This document shows positions 1 to 13,600 of a stretch of 64,000 nt of DNA, piece after piece; position 1 is the first letter of the stretch, and the number at the start of each line of letters is the position of its first letter. Origin of the DNA: Dasyornis broadbenti (taxonomy: Eukaryota > Chordata > Aves > Passeriformes > Dasyornithidae); assembly GCA_013397935.1 (NCBI GenBank), contig VZRN01004245.1, positions 140,667-204,666 of the forward strand, given 5' to 3'. The notes beneath the pieces were generated by a model. It saw only the letters and a list, made by a program, of their open reading frames with translations, did no database searches and had not been told where the DNA came from. The position numbers were made by a program, and so were the translations under genes.

Positions 1-490
1 AGCTTCCCAGAGCCGAAGTAACGCAGCAGATCCCTCCCACCGAGCTCAGCACTTTGAGGCTACCAGCAATCCTGACCTGCAGCCTGCTGCTGCCTGTCCC
101 TGATAAAAATTTACCCTCGTGTAAATCCCAGTACATCACTGAATTGTGCCACCTTCAGGGAGCAACAGCAAAATATCCTAAAGGCAGAAAACCAAATGGA
201 ATACGTTGTTCCAATATTGGCCAGGCTGGCAAGTCTTTTGAGTAGCTGGGCAAGTCATTTAATCTTGAACACTCTGACTGAATACTTCTGTAGGAGGCCA
301 AAACAGATTATTATCTCCCAGCAAAAGGAAAAAGTCAGGAAAGCTTTTAACTGAAACTCTTGGAAACTCTTCCAAGATCTAAAAGGTTTGCAGTTAAAAA
401 CTAAACACGAAACGCACCATTCACAGAATCTGTGGATTTCAGGGCAATACTCTGCCATTCCCAACAGATATTGAGCCAAAATTAAATTAC
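1..490 (-). other. SLC15A5 intron 2 (partial, continues past the left edge)
   Basis: This lies downstream of the exon 2 donor on the minus strand. I saw no exon, repeat or RNA gene in it. Confidence 0.75.
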
Positions 491-717
491 CAACCAGTTG
501 AAAAAGGAAAGCAGCTCCTTTGGGCCACAGTCCTCGAGGCTGTAGGCGCCCAGTGGGCACACGATGGCTCTGATGCCCCCTATTCCCAGACTGGCCGTGA
601 TTAGGGCAAAGTAGAACACGATTTTCTGCTCCCTTTTGGGCAGAGTGTGAAGGATGTGGCGCCTGTCGATGTAAACGTCTTCAAAGGGGAACGACACCAC
701 AGGTAACAGCGCTGTGC
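491..717 (-). CDS. SLC15A5: SLC15A5 coding exon 2
   Basis: This 227-nt exon encodes the rest of codon 108 and residues 109-183, the end of TM3 and TM4. The acceptor is CCACTCCAG ending at 718. The donor is TTG followed by GTAATT (490-485), leaving phase 0 after NWL. The alternative donor three bases earlier (GTTGGT) is a poorer match. The next exon should lie left of position 1; nothing in 1-490 on the minus strand reads as the continuation. Confidence 0.87.
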
Positions 718-1590
718 CTGGAGTGGAAAATAAAATCGCCATTTGAAAGGAATTAGAATGGGATGGATGAGACTTTTTTTTTAGAGCAGGTGTGTTGAAA
801 AGACAGAGGGAAAAATCAAAGATACTCAATAGAAAAGTGCAAAGAGGGAGAGGCACAATTCTGTAGAGAGGCAGAAACTTTCTGGATGTTGCTGTATAAA
901 GTAAGGTGAGACCACTGTGGGCCTCCAAGAACCCAAATTTAGTCTGAAATGCTTGTGAGGATTCAAGCTCTTCTATCAACTGAGCCACAAATTAACCAAG
1001 AAAACAAAACCCCCCAGTGGAATGTAGCATTTTTTGCATCTTCCAAAATCCCAAACCTGTAACAGAAATCATAATTTAAGCAATAAAGTCTCAAAAGTAT
1101 TGCGGAAAATTTCCTTTTTTTTTTTCTGTATCAGCTTCACGGAAAACACGATTTTCAGAAAAATCTAACTAAAACCGGCGAGTGCTAAATACAAGCACTG
1201 CCCCGACTCTGCAAAGCGAGCCCTTCAGATTTAAGCGGCGCGCTCGATGCCCGGGGGCTGTCACCCACCTAGGAAGTGCAGGAACATGCAGACGCACACC
1301 AGCTTGCTCCTCCCCACCAGGCTCTCGGCCAGCCAGGCCGCCAGCACCGGGGTCAGCGTGGAGCTGCCCACGAAGCACATGTTGACCATGGCTGCCTGGT
1401 GGCTGCGGTAGCCCAGCTGGACGGTGCAGAACAGGATCAGGTTGCACACGATGCCGAAGAACGTGAACCTCTCGCACAGCTCCACCAGCAGCACGCACAC
1501 GGCCTCCTGCAGCTTCCTCTCGGCTTGCTGGGGCGCTTTGCCAGCGCGGTTGTTTCGCCCGGGTAGGGGCGGTTGCTCCTTGTCAGCCAT
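491..1590 (-). CDS. SLC15A5: SLC15A5-like solute carrier, 5' part of the gene (coding exons 1-2, gene runs off the left edge)
   Basis: The coding sequence is the minus-strand join of 1590-1269 and 717-491, 549 nt giving 183 residues. The splice is exact: phase 1 at the junction, codon 108 (Gly) split, and reading continuous as FLHFLG|TALLPVV. Visible: a short polar N-terminus (1-26); TM1 about 27-55 carrying the ExxER motif of proton-coupled oligopeptide transporters (E37, E40, R41, then FTFFG); TM2 about 66-90; TM3 about 97-118; TM4 about 139-165 with GIGGIR (152-157); and SFFNW at 178-182, a conserved PTR2-family segment. Family knowledge: SLC15A5 is an orphan MFS member of SLC15 with 12 predicted TM helices and roughly 580 residues in human, so about a third is present. 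The substrate is unknown. It lies head-to-head with MGST1, as in mammals. Assignment to SLC15A5 rather than SLC15A1-4 rests on recalled similarity around LCERFTFF and GIGGxRAIVCPLGA plus synteny. Confidence 0.88.
718..1268 (-). other. SLC15A5 intron 1
   Basis: A 551-bp intron between two well-defined exons, with a GTGGGT donor and a CAG acceptor. It contains a homopolymer run near 1110-1121 and no other recognisable feature. A longer minus-strand reading frame that covers exon 2 and runs back to 988 is mostly intron; its upstream half is not coding. Confidence 0.85.
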
Positions 1591-1600
1591 GGGGTTCAAA
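1190..1600. promoter_or_regulatory. GC/CpG-rich block over SLC15A5 exon 1
   Basis: CpG and GC content rise sharply from about 1190 to 1570, then drop into AT-rich DNA beyond about 1700. The block coincides with the first coding exon, so it may be a promoter-proximal CpG island or simply a GC-rich exon. The transcription start cannot be read directly. I see no clear TATA box. Confidence 0.5.
1269..1590 (-). CDS. SLC15A5: SLC15A5 coding exon 1
   Basis: This exon encodes residues 1-107 plus the first base of codon 108. The ATG is at 1590-1588 (MADKEQPPLP...), with G at +4 but C at -3, so the start context is only moderate. I chose it because it lies just before the recognisable family sequence. 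The exon closes with CTAG followed by the donor GTGGGT (1268-1263); reading through reaches a stop two codons later. The exon is GC- and CpG-rich, unlike the flanking intron and upstream DNA. It encodes TM1, TM2 and most of TM3. Confidence 0.87.
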
Positions 1601-4600
1601 AATCCCGTCCGCTGGTCTCTCCTGTCTGCGTCAGGCACGCTCGTGGGGTTTTTGAACGTGACTGAGCGGATCAGCTTAAGTTGCAGGTATCCATTAGCAA
1701 ACTGGTAAGACCCTGGCTTTGAATTCCACACTTCGCTACTACAATTTCTTAGGGCACCTGTCACTTTTGAGATATTACAGATGGGATCAAAGAGTATTAA
1801 AAAAAAAACAAATACCCTAAACAAAAAAATAATCAAAGAACTATATGAACATTTCAGCTTCTGAATTTAGAAACACTAGGAAGTTAAGTAGTTTATTTAA
1901 TTAGTTCATTTGGGGGTGAACAAGATTTCCCCCCCAGAATTATATTACCTATTAAATTATGTGAATCCAATATTGCATGCTAAACTCAATCTGTATGTTA
2001 AAGATAAAGGTTTAAACACACATGAAAGCTAACATTTTCAGCAGAATTCAAATAACAGATTGAGAAAATAATTTGGTTAAAATAATCCAATACTTTAATT
2101 AGCCAACAAGTGAAAAACAGCACGTAGATAAAGAGAGGGATTTTTTTTAAGGTTAACATTAGCCAATCATTGTGATATTTCTTTCTATTTCTGGTTGAAA
2201 TTCAGATAAAGTTAATTATAAAAATAAGTAATGTTACTACGTTTAAGTCAGAAAAGCAGATTTTAAGAGAATGGAAGTTGAATTTATTGTCAAAAGGAAA
2301 AAGAGCAACCTAGAAGCAGCACAGGAGTTTCCATGGGCAGACCCTGCCCCTCAGCTACAGGAGGGACACGGGCACTGTGTTCCCTCATATCCAATGAAAG
2401 CCATGAAATTCCTTTGAAAGGGAATTAGGAAGAGCCAAACTCACAGTGCTTTGTAATGTCCCCGCTGCTTTACCTGCAGCGAGGTTTGCTGATTGCCCAG
2501 GTCGGTGGCTCCATTTGGTGGAGCTCATTAAGATCATTAACACCGCTTCAAAATGCTTCCACCCACAAAAAGAAGCGTCCCGCATCCACCTCGTGCAAAT
2601 GTGAACGCGTGCACCTCTTACAGGGCAGGGGGAACCCAGGGCAGCTTCTCTAAATAGAGCTCTCCACGTGCCTGATGGCATTTTTGAGACACAGGTTCTG
2701 TTGTTTGCTTCTGTCTGTCCCTGTACCTACTCAAATTTGGCCTCTTACAGATCTGTTTGGGATGTGAGAACTGCTGCATCGCAGAACAGAAGCACAACCG
2801 TATATGACCAGCATGGATAAAGATTCCAAGGTTACCTAAAAAACAAAAAACCAAAAAAACAACAAAAAGCCAATGCAACCGTGATTCAAACACAAAGCCT
2901 AGAAACTCTGAAGCTCAAATCTAAGCAGCAATAGGTTGCTTCCTAAAATTAAATGTATTTTTTAATCTATTACAAGTCCAAAGCAAGAACTCAGACAGCA
3001 AAAAACTCCAAGTTTTCAGAGACATTCAGCTGGGGATGAAAACAGCTGTGACCTGTAGCATGGCAAGAACTATTTCTGTCTTCTGATCCATGATAGCTAA
3101 AATCATTCTCCTTTGGACAAACCAGCCAGAGATATCAAAAGTATAACTCAGTTTCTCCATCAAAGCCTAAAGAAGCCAATCCCAAATCAAAACAGGACAG
3201 AGAAAATTATTTCAAATTATAGGTGCACATATCTTCTGTTGCATGAAGCTACTTTTATCTAACTGTTCATGAAGAAAATTATTTTTCCTGTTTTTTTTTT
3301 TTTTAAGCAAATACAACTGCATGTATGAAAACATCAGGATAAATGCACTCTTGCTCCAACAGACATCTGAATGTAAAACACCGTGTTTTCCTTCGGAGCG
3401 CAAACTTTACCTGTTCTCGCGGGTGCCGCATGAATCCTGTCACGGCAGCTGGGGCAGAGAGCAGGGCTCTGAGCTCACGTGGCCTCTCTCAGTCCTCATG
3501 GGGGTTCATTTACCCCCAATTCTGGGTTCCAAGCTGGGAAAAGGAAACAACTGACTGAGCTTTATAAATGCCATAGAGGGAGGAAGTGGGTGGTTTTGGT
3601 GATTACCTTTGAATTGCCTTTGCATGTGATTAACAGGGGTGTGGTGGTGGCAGCCACGGATCAACCAGCACATGAGTTAAGGTGCTCGAGGCTAAAGGCA
3701 TTTACAACTTCATGTAACAGTAGGATTTTCGTTGATTTACTTTTTTAATCGCTCCTGCAGCAATTATGGGTGGTCAGTCTGTTTACCTGACGTGGTTTTA
3801 GGTGAATTCCAGTGGAACCACCTGAGGTTCAATTGCCTTATTCTTACCTATTCTTACCCAAGGTAACAGAACTGCATAAAGCCTGATGAAAAACTCTATT
3901 ATTTGCATTAACATATGTAAAGCTTTACATGAAGCTCCTAGAAACTGGACACAACAAAATAACTGGGCAGGACCTCTCTGGGTGAGAAATTTACTTTATA
4001 CTCTATGAGTGCTAATTTATTTTGATGATTTTTTTTTTTTTTTTCAGGGAGATTGTTTTAAAATCGCTGATCCTCAAACCTTTACTATAAATGAGAATTA
4101 TTTTGGCATGATTACCCCGTTCCTTTAAACCGCACATGTTTTATTTTGGGGATTTTGTCCAAACGTATATAATTATCTATGCTAAGCAGTTTATCATATG
4201 TTCTAAGGCTTTTGTCTTTATTGCACCTAGCTGGCGGTTTTATAATTCAGGAGCAATTGAATTGCAATTATTTTTCATGATGCATGGTATGGTTTTATAT
4301 CATGTTGTTGGCAGATATTCTTTATGGTGTCGTTTGGTCTAATGGGAAAATTAGAAGTAGCTCTATCATATAGAAAGATGGCTTTTTTGTGTCATGTTAT
4401 AGTTTGTAGATGGCACCCAGGATATTTTCTTTTGACATATAGACTTTTAGGTAGAGGCTGAAATGAGATTCTAAAGCAGAGTTCCCAGTTGAGACAATAT
4501 TATCTGTACATCCAAGATGATTTCAGCTATTCTCCCATAGTGACAGTTCATTTATATTCCAGTCCATTCAGTAGACTGTGGTTAGTATTCTAAAATAAAT

Positions 4601-7600
4601 ATATAAGCTCTATGTGGTGGTGGAGTTTCTGCTCGAAATTCATCCCTGATCCGACAGAACTGGTTTCAGACAAGCCGGGGGAAGACGTCAGCATCTTTTT
4701 TAGAAGCAAATATTCCTCAGAGCAGGGGACTGACAGTGGATCTCCCACCTCACTGAAGAGCTTTCCAACCATTGCGGTGCTCGGATCGTCTTTGCTGGAA
4801 CTTTATTTTGAGTAAAGCCTTGGGAGCTGTGTGGGAGCTGACTTTAGTAACCGAGAGATCAGGGCTGCTCTCCTGCAATTTGGGACGAGGCAGATTCAAG
4901 GCTCCGTGTCGATGAATAGTTAATTATGTCTACCAAAGAGAAAGACTTCAACAGACAAGAGAGAAAGCACTCTCTGAGAAAAGCACAGTTTTGGCCCAAG
5001 GATGGTAGAAAATGAGAGCTGAATGCTGGAACCAGCAGAGCATCCTTTCACAAAGGAAAAAGGATTATTTTAAAGTTTTCGGTTTTGTTCACAAAAGAAT
5101 ATCTGGAACCTCACAGGTTTTCATGAGATGTGTCGGTGATCACATGAACCCCAGACTGTCTGTTCACATCAAATCCTCATACCCAGATGATCCCGTGACG
5201 GCTGATGGCAGGAGGCTTTGGACAGTCATCTTGAAACTTTTTATTTCCCTTATCTGCTCGTATCCGTTTCTGCCTCGCAAACTGGTACAGGCAGTAGCGT
5301 GACATAATTTTATTTATTCATCTGCAATCTTGAATGTCCACAGGCTGAGAACTGTGAGTCACTACAGACCCCGTCCGCAGTGCCTTGTGTGGCTCGAGTG
5401 AGGGAGAAACTGGCACCATTTAAAATGCTTCTCCTTGCAGTGGCCGGTATTTTCTCATTAAAAGTGATTTTTAATTGAGTTTTTGGTCTTTAGGAAAGGT
5501 GTCAGCACGGCCAGCAGGTTAAGAGAGGTGATCCTTCCACTCAGTGCTGATGAGGAGACATCTGGAGCACCGGGTACAACGTCCTCTGCTGTCAGCACTT
5601 TGCCTAAAACGAGTGAAACTGAAGGCACACCCCTGATCTGGGGCTACGTACACCAGAACTGCTCCAAAATCAGCTTCACCTGAACTACCCTGCATTGACC
5701 TTTTCAACGCCATTTACTGTTCAACCTGGCTGATTCTGGCCCAAACGGGCGACAGAAGAGTCCCACAATCCTTCCCACCGCTGGAATGGGTGGGTGCAGG
5801 GATTGTCTTCGGCTGCAGCGGTTTCTGACGGGAGGGAAGGTTTCCCCATGCCCGAAATGCTGATAATAACGAATCAAGGAACTTTAGAGCTGCCTCTGGG
5901 CCTCTGCTGATGTGAATACAGCTTCTCCTGATGACACATGGCCCCTTAGAGACGCCACTGAATTTCCCACAGCACAGTTACTCCCGCTTGGATTGCAGTC
6001 CGCGAGATCTGAATTTGTACTTGGAAATGCAGTTTTCGATTTCCACCTGAAAAATCACACTACAGCCAACAGGGGCTCTTCCACCTGCTATTTGGTGCTC
6101 ACATGGAATGTTTGTCCTGTTCAGTATCTGCCCAGGCAGTTTTGAAAGCATGGAAGCAATTTAAAAGAAATAAAACTAGAATAATTATTATTAACTTTAT
6201 TTATATTTGATACATCTTCAAGATTAAGAGTTACTGGTTTTTAAATACTGGACTTTAAATTTCAGTTTAAGTGCTGGTGTGGGAATTTCAGGATAGAAAA
6301 ACAATTGCTTACATGGAATATACTGAGTTTAAAAATAATCCTCCTCCATTTTGAGACATGCAATATACTACATTTTGAAAAATTCATTTTTTTAGAGAGG
6401 TACACCTGCATGTGTGATTCCAAAACAATATAATCAGACCAAATAGCTTTATCAAAGATAGCAATTCAAAGCTTTTAGCGCAAATGCATCACAAATGCTC
6501 GCACTTAGAAATTCTCTTTCTAAGGTCGTGTTTACAGACTCTGCCACAATAAAAGAACGAAAATATCTTTGATGATTTAGCAGAGAAAAGGGTGGTACTG
6601 AAAAAGAGATGAGATAGAATGGGATGCAAGACACTATTGAAAAATAATTGATACTGTTACAGGAAGAAAGCCTAAACTCAAAAAGAAAGACAGAAAGGGA
6701 ATAATAGTGAAATAAATTTGGTATTAGGTGCTCCCATTTTGCAGTTAGATAAATAAGCATTTGTACATCAGTAGTTTTGTCACAGTCACAATGCACATTG
6801 ACCTAAAACCACATCTGCGTTTCTCAGCTTTTCTCCCTATTCCTTTCTCCTTGACAGACTTTTTGAAGATCTTAGATACGAAATTTCTTAGCGAGATGAA
6901 CATCAAGTAATTATACTTGTGGCAAGGAGATGAAGGTGGAGGAATGCAAACCAGGTTTTGGCTTTCACGCTCAGCTCTGACAGGAAAAGGAAAGCGCAAG
7001 GACACCCTGATTTCCTCACCCAGCTCCCCTGGCTGAGCTGGAACGGGCAAGGAGGAGCTCAGGTGCCAAGTGATGCCCAAGGAGCCCACAGGGGCTGCAA
7101 TGTTTAACACCGATACAGCCATGGCGCCGAAATGTTTGCCCTTCTCCATGTGGCAACAGTGGGCACCGGCTTCAGAGGGAAGAGCTCAAGCTGTAACGGA
7201 AAAAAAGTCTGGCAAGTGTTTCAAGGGATGAGGAAGGCACCTTCGGCTCCAGGGTCTTTTCATAATTTCAAGTTCACGTTCCGTGGAAGGCTTGCAATGA
7301 GTTTGTGTCTCTCAGATTACCACACAGCGCTACCTGAAAATAAACACTGAACTCAGATCAGTTCTTACATTTACTTATGGATGACAGAGCACACAAATTG
7401 GTCTGGCTACTTCCAAGAGAAAAGAATCATGCTTCCTGCTAAAAAAAAATGGCAGGGAGATGTTCAGTATGATTGCAACTAACTGTTAAAATCCAGGCAG
7501 CTGACAGAAGAAAAAACCTGCAGAGTTCCGCTGTCCCTCTGCAGAGATGCTACATTTACAAGAGAATCTCCAGCCCAGCGCTCGTAGCTCATGTTTGTTC

Positions 7601-10600
7601 GCACACTTCAGAGGAATGTTTTCCAATCATCCAGAGAAGTTTACAGCGTTGTGTTGAGTTAACACCGGTGGAAATCAGGTCAGCAAGCGAGAGATCCATC
7701 ACGGAGCGGCTGCATAGCACTTGCGTGTGCTGTGCGAGGGGCTGCTGCGTCCCGTTTGCTGAAGAAATCACTGCACGTTATTTTTCACCGTGAAGGATTT
7801 GGGCAGTCGCACAAGCCTGCTTTCATGGAGTTGTAAAATCCTGATGGAGCCGTAAAATCCCGGGCAGATCTAAGCTTGAATCCGAAGTTTTAAAATTCTT
7901 TCTTCTCATGGTCCATAGTGTGTTTCACCTCGGGATTTCGCAGGTGGGACGGGCAGAGTTTGCCAGACAAAATGGAATACGCCAACCCAGAGTCGGTAGG
8001 ATTTCAAGTCTTTGGCATTGAATAAGGGAAGGAATTAGGTTTCAAAATACGTGCATGAAAGCAACCATTAATATATTTGCTGTGATAAACAGTAATGTGT
8101 TTCAAACGCATCTTATCAGTGCACCAACTGTTTTCCAAGTTATTTGCGAATTTCCAGTGTGAACGCGTATCCAGAGGCTCAGCCTGATAGTCTTGAAGAG
8201 CGTCAATTTTCACAGGATGTCTCTAAACATTGTCTGTTGCTAATTAAGTCTGGCACGTTTCTGTCAGATAGGCAAGGAGTGTTATTTGCCACGCCAGAGA
8301 TGGGTCAGTTATGGCCCAGAGAAATCGGGGCTCCGCTGCAAATTAACAGCGGGGCCAAATATAGAAATGAAGAATCCTAAATAAGATCAGAGGGAAAACT
8401 AAGATCCTAAATAATGACTCTACTTACACAAGGATGAATCAAAGCCACTACTGTTTTTATAGGAAAAAAAAAAAAAGAAGCCTTTTCAAAATATTCAGCT
8501 GTGTGACAATCAGACCTTGATGTGTGAGGCCACCGTTTAAAGCCTTTAAAGCCTTTCTCTCACTGATACTGAACGTGCTGTTGATGTTTGTCTTGCTGGG
8601 AAAACAGTGCACAGAACCCACAGAAATCTTCCAGGCAGATATTCTCTAAATTGTTCTGCCTTGCAAAAAGGCAATTAATTTAAGTGAATCTGATTTTTCT
8701 GAAATCAGACATTAAAATAAGCTTTACCCAGCTGCAATCCTTCCTGCGAACCTTTGTCAAGAATCGTTTTTCACTGCTTATTTGGAATTAGAAAACAAAT
8801 ACTAGACTCCCAGTACTGAAGATATTTGGCAATTTTTTTACAATGGCACAGACTTCAGTTCTCAGGAGTGACTTTATGGTCAAACAAAACATAAAATGGT
8901 CTTACTCTGCACATGACTTGGATGCTATGAAATCCTTCTGTGCTCAGTGGTAAAGCTGCTGATGCCACAGCCACAAACCTCGTATTTTCCCGTCTTGGTG
9001 AAATGGTTTTGCCACACTCTTGTCATTGTTAACGACATTTAATGCAGACCAGAATGTTCTACCATCATCCCCGGCCACGGGAAAATGTGGTTTGTACCTG
9101 AAGCTGCCCACAATCTTTCTGATTTAGACTTCAGCTACACTCAAGACCTTTTCCAAGCATAACATTTTGGTTGCCTTTTTTTCTTTCAGATGTAACGGTG
9201 ACATCAATAAAAAAACTTCAGCGTGCAACCCCCCTGCTCCCCTTGCGACACAGCGACAAGTACGTGACAGGACGATGTTTTACAGGGCTGTAACAACAGC
9301 CAATGGCTTGTATTACTTTAATTACAGCGGTATATTTAAAGTGGCACGGTTTTGGAGCACAGACAAAGCCTTATTTACCACTTGAGGTGTAACAGCTGCA
9401 TAAAAAGTTATGCTCCACAGATAAATCACCCCATGATGGTGGCAAAATGCTGCATTTAGCATCTCTCTGTGCCAGCAGGAGTCTCAACAAAGCTTCAGAC
9501 ATCTGCTAATGGAAAATAGAGAGGCTGCTTATTTTTATCACCGTCAACGTTTTTGTGATACTAAGCTTTGGATGTATCAGGAGCAACTGATTTTACTCCC
9601 CCTGTGGAAATTCAAACTTTGTTGAAAAAGTAGAAATAACTTCCAGTAATTTCCTGATTTTTTTTAACAAGCTGTGATCTTGTGATTTTGTATTGCCCAA
9701 CCCAAATCTGTGCCAGCCATATCTCAGGAGACATTAACGTGGGGGGAAAGCTCAGCTGCACTGTCCCCACTCCGAGTGAATTTTTTGCCACAGAGACAGA
9801 GTTCTTGTCCCTGGCTGCTGCTCCCTTGGTGTCAGGTAGGTCCCTCATGCAGTCGAGTTCCCAAAATAAATACAAACCTCCTGATGGTGTGCTAGTGTCC
9901 ATCATTTGGAAACATCTGGAGTATGGAAAGATCTCTTAATTTTCCTTGTTTTTCTCTTTTTCAAAAATTCAAAGGGGATTTTGGGGTTTCCTGGAGATTT
10001 GTTTTTCTTTTATCTACCATCTGTCCCACCAGTTAGTTACTTAAACAGACAAAGCTTAAGAAAATACTGCCCAAGCAGGTTTTTTGTTTTTTGAAAGTAG
10101 TTTGAACTATATTCTGTTTTTCACAACACAGAAAAGTGAGGTAAAGCACGTGACACACTGGAAAGCGCGGTTACACTTCCTCTTTTTTTAACTCCTTATG
10201 TCTTCAGTCCATTCAGTACCTTTTCGTAAGTGTACAGCTTGCACTCAGAAAGAGAAGTAAGGGGATCAAATTAATATTGCTGCTGGTTAGCGAAGATCAG
10301 CGTGGCAGGACTCCAGAGCAAGCAAGTGCATGGCAGTGGCACCTACCGTGAACATTTCTGTGCAACTCACACCAACTTCACCAAACTAGCAGCAGGAATT
10401 TGTTCTGATTTCTGATCCATTCAATATTTCATGATCATTCCACTGATGTCCCCAGCAGTTTGCCACACGCCTGTTGTCCCCTTCGCCGCCTGGCTGGCAT
10501 GGCTGGGCCACCGAGGGAAAGATCAACATGGAAAGTTTGAATCCCATGAGCCACCACCACCCCATTTCCAACTGGGCAGGGTGCCCCAAAGCTGGTACCA

Positions 10601-13600
10601 CAAGGGAGCTTCCTACTCATAAAAGGTTTCAAGGTGAAGTCTGTCTTCAGGAAGTGAGGCTAATAAACAGAATTACTTCAACCATTTTTAGAGCTCTGTT
10701 AGAGTTTTAGTTCACTTTCTGTTTTCACTCAGCCGATTCTTTCTATTTCAGCTGATAGCGAGGATGTAGTGCAACTCTAGCCTTGAGACAGAAAGGTACT
10801 GACTAGAAAGGGAAAAGCTACCAGCCTCAGCAAGCCTGCAGACAGGATGGTTCACTGCCTAAATTGCATTCAGGCAGCTCTGATGGTAAGAAATATTCTG
10901 GGTAAGTTCAGGGGCAGGTTAACCTGCCATTGATGGATAAACTTTCTAATTAGTTGTTGATGTTGCTTTTCTTTTGCATGTAGCAGTTTCTAGAAAAGGG
11001 TTTGATTTTATTTTTCAACCAGTTCTGAAGTAAGCTAGGTATCAATGAAAGCTGCCAAGTACCCACTAATGGGATACTTTTTTCTTTTTTTTCTTTTTAA
11101 CAAAATAGGAAGAAATAAGTTCTGCAATAAATTGCCGTTTGGTGGTTTTAAATGCTGGTCAGGACATGCCTCCTGCAGCAGTTTAAATTCCTGTAGTCCA
11201 TTCAGCCTTCTGCCTGTTGGCCACAGCTGCCAACCAAGGGTTATTTACTGAGTGCCAGTTGTGACAGGACATTATGCAATGCTGAAGGACCAAAGGGCAC
11301 AGCAAAACTTGCTGTGAGGAAAATGCCTCGTCTTAATCGGGGAGCTTGTGAAGGCAAAAAAACCCCCCAGCAACCAAAACAACAACTGGTATTGAGGACC
11401 TGCTAAAGACTGAAAAATATTTTAAACCTCATTAGAAAAATAAAGTTTGCCTATTTCTCCTGTTTCATACACTGTGCAGGAAAGGAACACATATGCTGTC
11501 ACATTCACATTTTACGGGCTCTTTTTTTTCCCCCAAACCTTCGTACCTCAGATTTGAACTTTAAACTTGTGACAGTGTTATGTTCATTAGAATAAAAATC
11601 ACTTGCTATTTTCATTGCAAAGCTCCCCCCCAGAGGTTATCTTTGCAGTTTTATAAATCATATCAGGAGGAAGGCTGGCATAAAGGTTGACAGCTCACTC
11701 TAGATAATCACTTCCCCTTCTCTTAAGTGACTTCAAGCAGAAAGGAGCATGTAGCTTGCCAGTTCAGTTTTTAGTGGTCAAGCATCCCCATCCTAAGCAC
11801 GGGCTAAATTAGCTTGTAAGTATTTCACTGAAACGCAGGACAATCACAGCCCTGCTCCGGAGAAAGGATCTCAAACATTCATCAGCTATCGAGCCGTACT
11901 TTCTCTGTCCTTCCAGGGCAGAGCTCATTACACAGAACGACACGAACGGCAAAGCCCTTTGACACAGGGTCCTTGAAAGGAACCTGGGGTTCAGATTACT
12001 CTTGATTTATCAGCTTCCTCAAGAGCTGGACTGATCGGACTAATGGCTTATAGGGGATATGATTTCGACATGCAAGACAAATGAAGCAAGTTAGATCTTG
12101 TAGCAAATAAAACCTACAACTCAGGGCAACACCCATTAAGTAGAAACTTAAAGGGAATAAACCTGAACCAAAAGAATCCTGGGTTTAGGAGAAAAGATCA
12201 GCTTACGTATTATAATTTTTCGACATGAACTAATAGAACTAAATCCTAATCCTCTCTCAGAGAGACTGAAACAGTCCGGAAGTGGTGTCCAATCTTCCCA
12301 GGCTGAGTCAGAAGAGGAAAAAATCCAGAAAACTGTCCCTTTAACCCGTCACTTCCCCATGACCTGATAACAGACATTTTGCAATTAACAGGGATTTTCC
12401 ACTGTTTCTGTTGGGCTTTGGAGGCAGCATTCTTGGAGGAGAAAGGGTTAAATACAGCAGGTGAGGTGGGGTGGGCACAGGGGGCAGGTGGACAGCCTGT
12501 CTTGGAAGTTGGCTGTGATGGTGGCAAAATATTAGGGCAGGAAAAAGCTGGGAATATGAGCCTGAAGCACAAGTATGATTCAACTGCTAATCACTCCATC
12601 TACCCCTGAAACGGTTGGCTCTTAGGTAAATAAGGATAATAAGATGGATAATCCTGAGAGTGTGTATCAGCAACTGAGATATAGGGAGCTTATTTTCTCA
12701 CTGTCTCATAACACAGAATCAGAAGACAAATTCGGCTCGATGCCATTAGGAAGAGTAAAATCCAGCCCTGGAAAAAACAATACTTTTTTACTCGGCTTAT
12801 AATTGGACTTCGATATTAATTTCTCTTGGAAGCTAAGAACTTGACAAGGTACAAAAAAGGACTAGATACTTATGCAGACAATGAAAATTATTTATAGAAT
12901 TATTAATTTTGAGGAACAAATGTTAGGAAAAGGTAGAACATTTCATACTTCAGATATTTCACAACTGTAAACTGAGCCCTTTAAACTGATAAAGGGTAAT
13001 TAATTTGGTTGCCCCCAACTAAATAGTTAACTGTAGTGCTGTGGAAATAAAGGAACTTCTGAAAGTAGAACAAAATCTGAATATTTGGCAATAACTTGCA
13101 TGAAATACTTCCAGTTAAGAGATATTACACAAAGCACTACACATTGCAGTTGTTACTAATTCGCAGTCTTCCTATACTTTCATTAGGCTGATCTTAGCTT
13201 GTACAACACCCGAAGGAACCGGAGCAACTTTATATCCAATACAGCCTGGTAGTTTCAGAATTTGGCAGCCGCTTTACAATGATGAAAGATATTATATATA
13301 AGTATTATGCAGTTATTTACACACATGAATCTTAAAAAGGCAAAGGATTGCATGAGCCACCACCCAGTAAAGTGGGTCAGAGTTGAAGGTGTGTTTGCAG
13401 GTGGGTGGGAGGACACTGAACATCTTTCATCACCAGATTCGTGCTACTGGGTGCCGTGTAGCTTCATTTTTCAGACCTGTTAGCTTTCCTCAGGCCCACG
13501 TGAAGGAGATGCTGTAAAGTGCAGAGATTCCTGGTCTGGTGCAAAACCACTGAGTAATGATTACCTGGGTTTTTGACGTGGGGAATTGTCATCAGCCGTA

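Noticed and set aside
1169..1566. Plus- and minus-strand reading frames over SLC15A5 exon 1
   Set aside because: Shadows of the GC-rich coding exon in other frames.
4740..4800. CR1-like word CTTTCCAACCATTG
   Set aside because: Too short, and the expected neighbouring CR1 words are absent.
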